Shown here: positions 46,524-55,237 of the stretch, in pieces
How positions within the stretch are numbered: the first letter of the stretch is position 1
Layout: every line of letters begins with the position of its first letter
Notes under the pieces: generated by a model
The model's input: only the letters and a program-made list of their open reading frames with translations
What the model was told of the DNA's origin: nothing
The model's database searches: none
Translations under genes and position numbers: made by a program
Origin: Bin87 sp965220055
Lineage (GTDB): Bacteria; Chloroflexota; Dehalococcoidia; Lucifugimonadales; UBA3495
Length of the DNA: 64,000 nt
Reading direction: 5' to 3'
Assembly (NCBI GenBank): GCA_965220055.1
Contig: CBDCPE010000001.1
Location: forward strand, 1-64,000

Positions 46524-47134
46524 TAGACGACAATTAGCGCATTGCCTCGTTAAAAACGTTACCCACGCCGAATGGTTGCCTCAACTAGAATGTTACCGAA
46601 AAGTCGGGAGGCAGCCACGTGGGAGGAGGCATCAGCAGGATGGCAAAACAGGAATTATTGATAACGATACGGGACCGTTACCGCGAGTCATCCAAAAAGG
46701 ACAAGGGCCGAATCCTCGATGAGTTCATCGCCGTAACCGGCCACCACCGCAAGCACGGTATCCGGCTGTTGGGGCAGTCCGGCGACGCTGGGGAGAAACC
46801 GTCAATGATCAAGGGCCAGCGCATCTATGATGAAGCAGTACGCGAGGCGGTGATCGTAATCTGGGAGGCGGCCGACCGTATCTGCGGGAAGCGCCTGAAG
46901 GCGGCGCTCCCCTATCTGGTGGAATCCATGGAGCGTCATGGGCACCTTGACCTGGATCCCGAAGTGCGACCGCGGCTAATGGCGGCCAGCGCGGCCACAT
47001 TGGATCGGCTGCTGAAACCCATCCGTCCCACCGCGGGGAGCCGGCGCAGACGCCGGCGCGGGCGGCCCATGGGGAAGCGGGTTCCGGTGCGGACCTACAA
47101 CGACTGGAATGGACCGCCGCCGGGCTTTCTGGAA

Positions 47135-47171
47135 ATAGACCTGTGGCTCACTATAGACCTGGTGGCTCACT
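47135..47171. repeat. 18/19-bp tandem duplication at the first catalytic Asp (rve copy 2)
   Basis: The units lie at 47135-47152 (one base short) and 47153-47171. The net insertion is 18 bp, in frame, duplicating the codons around the first Asp. Confidence 0.85.
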
Positions 47172-47324
47172 GCGGCGGATCCGTGTCCGGATCATTCATC
47201 CACCGTCTGGTCGCAACCGACATTTGCACCGGCTGGACCGAAGCGGTACCCCTCCTGGCCCGGGAGCAGTCTCTGGTTGTGGAGGGGCTGGAGGCCATCT
47301 CGCAGCAGTTGCCCTTTCCCATCC

Positions 47325-47366
47325 TTGGCATCGACTCCTTGGCATCGACTTCTTGGCATCGACTCC
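47325..47366. repeat. 14-bp tandem repeat, three units (rve copy 2)
   Basis: TTGGCATCGACTCC occurs three times (47325-47338, 47339-47352 with one change, 47353-47366), directly before the GAT codon of the second catalytic region. Copy 1 has five units. Confidence 0.9.
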
Positions 47367-48337
47367 GATAACGACGGCGCGTTCATCAACGAAACGCTGA
47401 TCACATACTGCGCCAACCGCGGCATCGAGTTCACCCGGTCCCGACCTTACCGCAGCAACGACCAGGGATGGATTGAGCAGAAGAACGGTTCCGTGGTACG
47501 ACGCTTCGTCGGCCATGACCGGTATTCGGGACAGGTGGCTGGCCTAATCGCCCTGTAAATCGACACATGGCCTATCTCTACGGAGCGCTGCGTCGGTACG
47601 TGAACTATTTCCAGCCCTCATTCAAGCTGATCGACAAGACCAGGGATGGCTCCACCACCGTCAAGCATTACAGTCAGCCCGCCACGCCCGGCGACCGGCT
47701 GATCCAGCAGACGCAACCGGCGCTGAGCTGAAAGCCTCACTTGAGGAATATCGGACTGGGTTGGACCCGGTGTTGCTGCTGCACACCATCCGTGAAGCCC
47801 AGTCGGCGCTGGTGGCAACCACGTCTCCGGGTGTGCGGGAAACGCCAGCAGGAGAAAGTCTCGAACGGTTCCTCGCCAAGTTGCCCAATCTGTGGCGGCA
47901 GGGCGAAACACGTCCCACACACGCCGCGCGAGTGCGAGGTCCGCGGCATTGGCGCACCCGCCAAGACCCCTTCGAGGGCGTTTGGAGCGACGTGTTGGGG
48001 TGGTTGCAGGCAGAGCCGGATGCCACGGGCAAGGCGCTGATGGCACGGTTGCAGTCGGAACACCCGGACCGTTTCACCGAAGCGCAGCTGCGAACCTTGC
48101 AACGCCGGGTGAAAGATTGGCGGGACATCATGGCCAAAAATCTCGTTTATGCTTCGTCCAACGCAGGCTCGGCGGAACCAGCTGGACTGCCGGAACTGGA
48201 CCTGTTTGGAGCGGATCCCAAGTGCTAGAGTTTCGGTAACATTCTTCGGTGAGGCAACAGGGAGGCATTCCTTATTGTCGTCTATCACGGGGCGCCGGTA
48301 GGTGGCCAAAGCGCCGGGCCAGCCCAACCGGCAACAC

Positions 48338-48369
48338 TTCCCCCAGAATGACTTTCCCCCAGAATGACT
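48338..48369. repeat. 16-bp tandem duplication in the IS1182 fragment
   Basis: TTCCCCCAGAATGACT occurs twice (48338-48353, 48354-48369), duplicating codons of FPQND. The related IS1182 copy reads once here (HFPKEDFVIDL). Confidence 0.85.
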
Positions 48370-48561
48370 TTCACCTTGAGCTGGCCGCGGGCACTTGCAC
48401 CGATCCGGCGGGACCGGTTACCCACGCCATCGTGCTGGCGGGAAGGCGGACGGACCGCACCGGTCGGGTCTATCGATTGCAGGCTTGCCGATTTGAGGGA
48501 GCGGTAGGTTGGGCCTGTCCACTGCGGTCCCCGTGCATCGCGGCCCAAGGCAGGCAGGGAC

Positions 48562-48599
48562 GGCGGGTGCTGATCCATCCGGCGGGTGCTGATCCATCC
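48562..48599. repeat. 19-bp tandem duplication in the IS1182 fragment
   Basis: GGCGGGTGCTGATCCATCC occurs twice (48562-48580, 48581-48599), duplicating the codons of RVLIHP and shifting the frame. The related copy at 40205-41307 reads VRLHPQEALLQEAR without it. Confidence 0.85.
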
Positions 48600-49018
48600 G
48601 CAGGAAGCCCTGCTGCAGCAGGCCCGAGCGTTGCCGCAGCGCGCTGCCTACGACGAGTATCGAGCACGCCGAGTGGTGGCAGAGCATCGGCTGGCCCGGC
48701 TGGTCCAGCGGGGAATCCGCCAGTCCCGCTACTGCGGAAGGGCGAAAACGCGCTTCCAGGTGTATCTGGCGGCCACGGTGGCCAATCTCACCCTGGTGTT
48801 GGGCAACATCGGGCAGTCCGGCAGTACCGGTGGCGGCGCAGCCGGCCACCGCGTCGTCCTCAAGGTTGTCCGCGCTGTTGTCGCCAATGCCGCGGCCAAC
48901 TGCAGCGCTGCCCGGCTCGGACAACTATGGTCCCTGATTTTGCTCACGTCGGCTTTACCTCCGAAATCCTTCTACCCAATCAGGGCTTTCCGGCCCGGTT
49001 TCTAGTGTTATGTATCTA

Positions 49019-49862
49019 GGGGGTGTCGTCAAAACAGTGAGAGGGTGGTAAATTGCCGGTAACAGGGAGAGTGTGGAAGGTGGGGAGTATGACGGCAGCG
49101 CACCGGCGCCACGATATGACAGACGGTGTTTGGGAGCGGCTGAGGCTGTACCTGCCCGGGGGAGCAGGCAAGAGAGGTCGGCCGGCCCATGACAACCGGC
49201 GGTTTATCGACGCCGTTTGCTGGGTTCTGCGCACCGGCGCTCCCTGGCGCGATTTGCCCCCGGACTACGGAGACTGGAAGAACACCCACCGCCGCTTCTG
49301 CCGCTGGCGGGACCGGGGTGTGTGGGCCGGACTGTTGGAGGAAGTGATGGATGACCCTGATTTCGAGTGCCTGATGATAGACGCCAGCTACATCAAGGCC
49401 CATCCCCACAGTGCCGGCGCTCGGGGCGGAAATCAGGCTATTGCCCGCACCAAAGGGGGCTGAACAGCAAGTTGCACCTGGCGGTGGGCTCCCACGGAAT
49501 GCCGGTAAGGCTGGCGGTTACTGGAGGCACGGTGGCCGACTGCTCTTTGGCGTTGCCCCTGATCGAGGGTATAGAGGCGGAGTGTCTGCTGGCGGACAAA
49601 GCCTATGACACCAATGAAATCATAGCCACCGCTCGGGCATCGGGAATGAACCCGGTGATACCGCCCAAAAGCAACCGGAGGGAAAAGCGGGACTACGACC
49701 AGGCACTGTACAAGTTGCGGCACTTGGTGGAGAACGGATTCTTGGACTTCAAGCAGTGGTGCGGAGTGGCGACCCGTTATGCCAAGAGAGCGGCGTCATA
49801 CCTGGCCATTGGCCAACTCCGGGCAGTGATGATCTGGAGCAAACTCTTTTGACGACGCCCCC
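49019..49862 (+). mobile_element. IS5-family element A, copy 2 (844 bp)
   Basis: Same length and ends as the copy at 19683-20526, with TA on both sides (49017-49018, 49863-49864). Confidence 0.85.
49089..49852 (+). CDS. IS5-family transposase (element A, copy 2), two frames joined by -1 frameshift
   Basis: It is identical in layout to the copy at 19753-20516: LMIDASYIKAHPH, slip run AAAGGGGG before a TGA, then LNSKLHLAVGSHGMPV (D in copy 1, G here), LLADKAYDTN and LRHLVENGFLDFKQW. The three catalytic residues are retained. Confidence 0.8.
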
Positions 49863-49864
49863 TA

Positions 49865-50916
49865 ACGACCTTGGCCAGGATCTGGTCGGCGGTCTTGGTC
49901 CAGATAAAGGGCTTGGGGTTTTCGTTGGTAAGGTCAAGATAGCGGTAGATGGCGGCTTCCAGTTCCCCGCTGCTCTGAGGCACCCCTCGCCGTAGTTGCT
50001 GCTCGGTCAGCATCCCGAACCACCGCTCCACCAGGTTCAGCCAGGATGCGCTGGTCGGCGTGAAGTGCAGGTGGAACCGTGGCCGCTTGGCTAACCAGTT
50101 CCGGATCAGCGCCGTCTGGTGGGTGGCGTAGTTGTCCACGATGAGATGGACGTCCCGGTCAAGGGGCACTTCGGCCTCAATGGTATCGAGGAACTTGCGG
50201 AACTCCACGGCCCGGTGGCGTCGGTGGCATTGGCCGATCACCTTGCCGGTTTTGGCATCCAGCGCGGCGAACAACGACGTGGTGCCGTGGCGCAGGTAAT
50301 CATGGGTGCGCCGTTCCGCCGGTCCGGGGCGCAGGGGTAACCGCGGCCTGGTCCGGTCCAAGGCCTGAATCTGGGACTTCTCGTCCACGCACAACACCAA
50401 CGCCCGATCCGGCGGGTCCAGATAAAGCCCCACGCTGTCCCGCATCTTCTCGATGCAGCAGGGATCTGCCGACAGCTGGAACGTCTCGGTGCGGTGGGGT
50501 TGCAGTCCGAAGGCACGCCAGATGCGGCGGATGGTGTTGTGGCTCAGGCCGGACCGCTGCGCCATGGACCGAGTGCTCCAGTGGGTGGCGTCTTTAGGTG
50601 TGGTCTCCAACGTCAGCGTAATCACCCGTTCCACATCAGCATCGGTAACCGCTCGGGGCCGACCGCTGCGGGGCTCGTCCGACAGGCCATCCAGCCGTTG
50701 TTCCAGAAAACGCGAACGCCATTTGCCCACCGTTGCGTCGGACACCCCCAGATCGGCGCCCACGGCGGTGTTGCTCCGGCCTTCGGAGCCGGCCAGTATC
50801 ATTCTGGCCCGCCGCGCCAGGGCTGGCGCCGTCTTCGGCCGTCGCACCCACCGCTCCAGAGTTTCCCGCTCCATGTCGTCCAAAATCAGCGGTGGCATTG
50901 GTCGTCCGACGGCCAT
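49865..50916 (-). pseudogene. IS630-family transposase (copy 2), 3' end cut by IS5 element A
   Basis: It starts at the ATG 50916 after GGAGG (AVGRPMPPLILDDMERETLE). The DDE core is complete (VLCVDEKSQIQALDR, HLIVDNYATHQT, HFTPTSASWLNLVERWF), and the end reads YLDLTNENPKPFIWTKTADQILAKVV before the IS5 sequence begins. The loss is only about the last eight residues, so activity may persist. Confidence 0.8.
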
Positions 50917-51037
50917 GGTTATCCTCCCTCGGGACTGCTCACCCGGAGGATACCTCATCGCTGATACTATTACTACTAACTTCAGTTACACCACACTAGG
51001 GCAGCGCCACGCCTCACCCAACGGCACGGGTGCAACC

Positions 51038-51604
51038 ATGACCGCCACGCCCATCGGCGAGAAGTTACTGACCGCCGACGAATTCCTCCGATTGTGCGAG
51101 CAGCGGGTGGTCAAGGGTGAATTAGTGAAGGGGGTACTTCACGAAACCATGTCAGTAGGGGGGAAGCATGGCGAAGTGGCAATGGCATTTAGCACGGCGC
51201 TGACCTCGCACGTTCGGCCCAACCGTTTGGGACGAATAGCCGGTTCAGATGCCGGTGTCATTTTAGGGCGTGACCCAGATACGGTCAGGGAACCGGACAT
51301 CGCCTACTTTTCGGTCGAGGCACTGCCCTTAGACGTCGACGTTCAGGGCTACTACGAAGTAGTCCCCGATCTGGTTGTCGAGAAAGTGTCGCCCAACGAC
51401 CGCCCGCAAGAAGTGGCCGAACGGGTGGCGATGTGGCTCAGTCACGGTGTCCGTTTGGTGTGGGTCGCGTACCCGGTGGCCCACACCGTAGCGGCACATC
51501 CATTTGAAGGGCCGGCCGTCATTTACACCGAGGACGATGAGTTGGACGGCGGGGCGGTGCTCCCCGAGTTCCGTTGTCCCGTGCGCGATATCCTGGACTG
51601 GTGA
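51038..51604 (+). CDS. Uma2-family endonuclease-like protein (DUF820)
   Basis: The 188-residue protein shows the Uma2 pattern: LTADEFLRLCEQRVVKGELVKG, GKHGEVAMAFSTAL, GVILGRDPDTVREPDIAYFS and PDLVVEKVSPNDRPQEVAERVAMWLSHGVRLVWVAYP. The PD-(D/E)XK-type fold has the acidic residues in REPDIAYF and VVEKVS. The family is abundant in Chloroflexota and cyanobacteria; its biological role is unclear. It starts 40 bp after the IS630 end. Confidence 0.8.
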   Translation: MTATPIGEKLLTADEFLRLCEQRVVKGELVKGVLHETMSVGGKHGEVAMAFSTALTSHVRPNRLGRIAGSDAGVILGRDPDTVREPDIAYFSVEALPLDVDVQGYYEVVPDLVVEKVSPNDRPQEVAERVAMWLSHGVRLVWVAYPVAHTVAAHPFEGPAVIYTEDDELDGGAVLPEFRCPVRDILDW

Positions 51605-51632
51605 ACCGTCTCTTTCACTAGAGCCGGACCCG

Positions 51633-52988
51633 CTACTCCACCGCGTGCAGCCGTCCGTCTGCCGTTCTCACGTACAACCTGCCGCCGGCGTAGGCCGGCG
51701 GCAATTCTATTGGCCCGCCCAGGTCCAGTTCCCATACCGCCGAACCGTCGGCGCGGTTCAGCGCGTACAGAATGCCGTCCCGCGCTCCGAAATAGACGAG
51801 GTCGCCGAGGATGACCGGGGAGCTGACAATTCCGTCGCCCGCCTGGAACCTCCATAACTCGTCGTCGGTGGCCGCGTCGCGAGCGTAGAACAGGCCATCA
51901 CTGTCGCCTATAAAGTACACGCCCTGGGCGACGGCGGGTGAGCCGACTACCCCCTGGGACGCCCGGTCCTCCGGAACGAACCTCCACTGCTCTCCGCGTT
52001 GGGCCGGCGGCGGCGGCACAAATGGGACTTGCCAGAGCCACAACTGGAACCAGGAGCGCTTGATCCAGTAGAGCCCGGGCATCCCCGTAACGCTGGTATC
52101 AATCGCGTACAACGTACCTCCGGAAGGGAAGTACACGGAGTTCTCCGTCACCACCGGCGGACCCGAGGCTGAACCTGCGGTCAGAAACCGGAACCGGCGC
52201 CGGCCGTTGTCGGCATCAATGAAGTACAGGTTGCCCTCGTCGTCTGCTACGTAAAGCCGGCCGTCCCGGAGCCCAGGGGTGGTCTTCACATTCCCCCTGA
52301 GCCTGTGCTTCCAGAGCTGTTCGCCGGTTTGCGCATCCAGGCCATAGATAATGTTGCCCGCGGAAGTCACGTAAGCGACGCCGTTGTGTACCAGGGCTGA
52401 TGCCGAGACGGGCAGGTGCGCCTTGAAATCCCAAGCCCGCTCGCCCGTGTCCTGGTCCAGCGCTAGCATCCTGTGGTTGGTCATGCCCACGAACACCAGG
52501 TTATTGTTGGCGATGGTCGTGGCGTGGTCCATTGGGCCGGGCGTTTCCACCGACCACAACTGTTCGCCCGTGTCGGCATCGATGGCCAATACCTGGAAGT
52601 GTCCACCGACAAACACCTTGCCGTCGGCCACTAGCGGAGCGGAGCGGGTATAGGGCCCCAGGACTTGTGACCAGACGACCCTGCCGGCCGGTTGTTGCTC
52701 CACCTCGGGAATGAACCCATTGAGATTGGGGCCGTAACCCAGCATCGACCAGCGTCCGGCGTTGGACGAAGATGACGCGGCGGACGACGGGCTTCCGGCA
52801 AACCAGCGCGCCGGATTGGGCAGGCTGAACCAGAATATCCATCCCAGTATGGCGACCAGCGCCAGTACCCCGACCGCGATAGCCGGTTTCGCCACACGCA
52901 TTCGATAGCGGAGGCGCGCCGTGCGCTGGCTGCGTTCAATCCAGTCGGGCAGTAGCGCCGGCTGATCCTGTTCCTCCATGGCGCTCAT
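51633..52988 (-). CDS. Membrane-anchored PQQ-type beta-propeller protein
   Basis: The 451-residue protein has a short cytoplasmic start, one membrane span (IAVGVLALVAILGWIFWFSL, about 36-55) and a propeller of repeats such as LAIDADTGEQLWSVETPG, LALDQDTGERAWDFKA, YGLDAQTGEQLWKHR and YALNRADGSAVWELDLGG. This is the PQQ/BamB-like fold. The metal and PQQ ligands of true dehydrogenases are not evident, so a scaffold or binding role is more likely. Separate from the ABC operon by about 60 bp on the same strand. Confidence 0.8.
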   Translation of the reverse strand: MSAMEEQDQPALLPDWIERSQRTARLRYRMRVAKPAIAVGVLALVAILGWIFWFSLPNPARWFAGSPSSAASSSSNAGRWSMLGYGPNLNGFIPEVEQQPAGRVVWSQVLGPYTRSAPLVADGKVFVGGHFQVLAIDADTGEQLWSVETPGPMDHATTIANNNLVFVGMTNHRMLALDQDTGERAWDFKAHLPVSASALVHNGVAYVTSAGNIIYGLDAQTGEQLWKHRLRGNVKTTPGLRDGRLYVADDEGNLYFIDADNGRRRFRFLTAGSASGPPVVTENSVYFPSGGTLYAIDTSVTGMPGLYWIKRSWFQLWLWQVPFVPPPPAQRGEQWRFVPEDRASQGVVGSPAVAQGVYFIGDSDGLFYARDAATDDELWRFQAGDGIVSSPVILGDLVYFGARDGILYALNRADGSAVWELDLGGPIELPPAYAGGRLYVRTADGRLHAVE

Positions 52989-53051
52989 TATACTGATAGG
53001 GGCGAATGATCATTCGCCCCTACATTGCCGACGCGAGAGTGGCAAGCGCAA

Positions 53052-54152
53052 CTAGACATTGCGCTGCTTGGGATCCAACCGGTCGCGCAGCCAGTCGCCC
53101 AACAGGTTCACCGACAGCACCGTGAACAGGATCGCAAGGCCGGGGAAGAAGGAGACCCACCAGGAGTCGATGATCAGTTCCCGCCCGTCGGCCACCATGA
53201 CGCCCCAAGCCGGGTTGGGCCGTGGGATGCCGGCGCCCAGGAAACTCAGGCCGGCCTCCAGCAGGATCACGAACCCCAACTGCAGCGTCGCCAGCACGAT
53301 GATGGTGTTAACCAGGTTGGGGAAGATGTGGCGCACCATGATCCTGATCTCCGACGAGCCGGCCACGCGCGCCCTGGAGATGAAGTCCTGGGTCTTGAGC
53401 GCCAGGGTCTCACCGCGAATCAACCGGGCGTAGCGCGACCAGAGGAACAGGCACACCACGATAAGAACGTTTTCGATGCGCGGCCCCAGGGTCGCCGCCA
53501 GCACCAGCGCAACCAGGATCAGCGAGATCGAAAGGGACATATCCACGAGCCGCATGACCAACGTGTCTACCCAACCGCCGAAATAGCCGGCCAGGATGCC
53601 CAAAACGGTGCCGATCAGGCCCGACACGAAGATCGCCATCATGGACACCACCAGCGCCAGGCGCGCGCCGTGAACGATGCGGCTGAATATGTCCATGCCG
53701 TTCTTGTCGGTGCCGAGCAGGTACTTGGACTTGCCGCCGGGTTTGACCACGATCTGGATCTGGTCACCCAGCACGGGAGCCTCGCCCTCGGCCTTGCCCA
53801 ACACGCCGGCGTCGCCGATACGAACGGTGCGCTCGGCGTCGCTCAGCTTGATTTCGTTCTGACGGTTATCCCGGTTCACCCGCTCCACCACCGTGCGAAC
53901 GGACAACACGTCGCCGGACCATGCTGGAGGCACCAGCCGGTCGTCTAGGTCGCCGCGCCTCGGGTTATGCGGGGCGATCAACTCAGCGAAAATAGCCGGT
54001 ACGATCAGAAATACCAGCAGCAACGTAACCGGGATCAGCGGGAGCCTCCGGACTTCCGCGATCCAATGACGGATCGTGCCCAGCGCGCCGGGGCGTACTG
54101 CTACTGCTTCCGAGACGGGACTGGCGGGAACCGGCGCCGTGGTGATAGCCAT
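53052..54152 (-). CDS. Opp/Dpp-type ABC transporter permease (DppC-like)
   Basis: The 366-residue protein has an N-terminal span (LIPVTLLLVFLIVPAIFAEL), a long periplasmic loop (about 65-150, longer than usual) and five further spans. The EAA motif region reads DFISRARVAGSSEIRIMVRHIFPNL. GGAGG precedes the ATG. It pairs with the DppB-like permease upstream to form the channel for peptides or similar solutes. Confidence 0.85.
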   Translation of the reverse strand: MAITTAPVPASPVSEAVAVRPGALGTIRHWIAEVRRLPLIPVTLLLVFLIVPAIFAELIAPHNPRRGDLDDRLVPPAWSGDVLSVRTVVERVNRDNRQNEIKLSDAERTVRIGDAGVLGKAEGEAPVLGDQIQIVVKPGGKSKYLLGTDKNGMDIFSRIVHGARLALVVSMMAIFVSGLIGTVLGILAGYFGGWVDTLVMRLVDMSLSISLILVALVLAATLGPRIENVLIVVCLFLWSRYARLIRGETLALKTQDFISRARVAGSSEIRIMVRHIFPNLVNTIIVLATLQLGFVILLEAGLSFLGAGIPRPNPAWGVMVADGRELIIDSWWVSFFPGLAILFTVLSVNLLGDWLRDRLDPKQRNV

Positions 54153-54220
54153 GTCTCATCCTCCACCGATTGCCAATGTCGTTGTCAATACGAATGTGGT
54201 TGACTTCTGGACGCGTTCGC

Positions 54221-55144
54221 CTAGGTGTACCGGATCCGGGGATCCAGGTACGCGTAGAGTATGTCGACTATAAGGTTAGCGAAGATGTAGATGGACGATC
54301 CGATGATGACCACCGCCTGCAGCACCTGGAAGTCGCGACCGCGCACGGCCCCCACCGCCAATTGCCCCACGCCCGGCCACGAGAACACCGTTTCCACAAT
54401 GACGGTGCCCGTGAACAGGCCGCCGATGATAATGGCGAAGTAGGTCAGCGGCGCGATGAAGGCGTTGCGGAGGCAGTGCTTCCAGACCACCTTCCACTCC
54501 GGCACGCCCTTGATGCGAGCCAGCTTGACGAACTCGGTGTCCAGGACGTCCAACATGGACGAGCGGATCAACCGCAGCAGGGCCGCCACCTGGAAGAAGC
54601 CCAACGTGAACGCGGGCATGATCATGTGGGAAATGCCGCCCTTGCCGGACGACGGCAGCCAGCCTAGCTGAACGGCGAAGAGCCAGAGGAGCATGATGCC
54701 CAGCCAGAAGCTCGGCACCGACTGGCCGAGGAAGGCTATAGCCTTACCCTGGTAGTCCAGCCATCCGTCCTTATTGGCCGCAGTGATCACCCCCAGCGGA
54801 ACTCCCAGGACCACGGAGATCAACATAGCCAGGCCGCCCAGTTGCAGCGTGGCAGGGAAACGGTCAATCACCATTCCCATGGCGGTTTGGCCACCGAAGG
54901 CGTAGGACTCGCCAAAGTCGCCCTGAATGGCGTTGCCCAGGAAGACCAGGTAGCGCACGTGAAGGGGTTTGTCCAAACCCCACTTGGCCTTGAGCTCGGC
55001 GATGTCTTCGGGAGTGGCTTCGCCCATGGGCAGCATCACCGATGTGGGATCTCCGGTGATGTTGGAGAGCATGAACACGATGATGCTCACCAGCAGAACG
55101 GCGATAATCGCCTGCCCAGCGCGGAAGATGATGAACCGCTGCAT
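54221..55144 (-). CDS. Opp/Dpp-type ABC transporter permease (DppB-like)
   Basis: The 307-residue protein has six predicted spans and the usual first-span start FRAGQAIIAVLLVSIIVFML. The loop ending in KWGLDKPLHVRYLVFL and the EAA motif EFVKLARIKGVPEWKVVWKHCLRNA are typical. Third-to-last gene of the minus-strand arm, between the binding protein and DppC. Confidence 0.85.
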   Translation of the reverse strand: MQRFIIFRAGQAIIAVLLVSIIVFMLSNITGDPTSVMLPMGEATPEDIAELKAKWGLDKPLHVRYLVFLGNAIQGDFGESYAFGGQTAMGMVIDRFPATLQLGGLAMLISVVLGVPLGVITAANKDGWLDYQGKAIAFLGQSVPSFWLGIMLLWLFAVQLGWLPSSGKGGISHMIMPAFTLGFFQVAALLRLIRSSMLDVLDTEFVKLARIKGVPEWKVVWKHCLRNAFIAPLTYFAIIIGGLFTGTVIVETVFSWPGVGQLAVGAVRGRDFQVLQAVVIIGSSIYIFANLIVDILYAYLDPRIRYT

Positions 55145-55237
55145 TGTTGTCTCCCTTGCTTGCCATAAGCGCGCTGCACTTCCGCCGCGCGCCTATGGTG
55201 TCATCTTGTTCGGTCGATCGTGTACGGTACAGTTTCC

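Larger units (their letters stand above)
46640..48228 (+). pseudogene. rve-domain transposase, broken (copy 2)
   Basis: It begins MAKQELLITIRDRYRESSKK. The 19-bp duplication at 47135-47171 lacks one base and so is in frame (EIDLWLTIDLVAHCGG). The 14-bp repeat at 47325-47366 has three units and throws the frame before DSDNDGAFINETLITYCANR. A stop at 47556 and a 1-bp loss near 47710 break it further before the C-terminal domain ending at FGADPKC. Non-functional as read. Confidence 0.8.
46522..48288 (+). mobile_element. rve-type insertion sequence, copy 2
   Basis: The outer ends are GATAGACGACAATTAGCG and, inverted on the right, GATAGACGACAATAAGGAAT. Each is followed by a second inner repeat of the type TTGCCTC-N9-TGTTACC. 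Length is about 1767 bp. This copy defines the extent of the element; copy 1 is at 5897-7690 in the opposite orientation. Confidence 0.75.
48290..49005 (+). pseudogene. IS1182-family transposase, C-terminal fragment
   Basis: Readable pieces are HFPQNDFHLELAAGTCTDPA, CPLRSPCIA, RRVLIHPQEALLQQARALPQ and VVAEHRLARLVQRGIRQSR, then a long tail to IRAFRPGF. Two tandem duplications (16 bp at 48338-48369 and 19 bp at 48562-48599) each shift the frame. The 5' two-thirds are missing, cut by the rve element. Confidence 0.75.
49005..50996 (-). mobile_element. IS630-family element C, copy 2, interrupted by IS5 element A
   Basis: The outer ends lie at 49005 and 50996, each next to TA. IS5 element A (49019-49862) has inserted at a TA only 12 bp inside the left end. 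The orientation is opposite to copy 1, although both stand at the same point just beyond an IS1182 3' end (shared sequence CCCAATCAGGGCTTTCCGGC). Confidence 0.8.
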
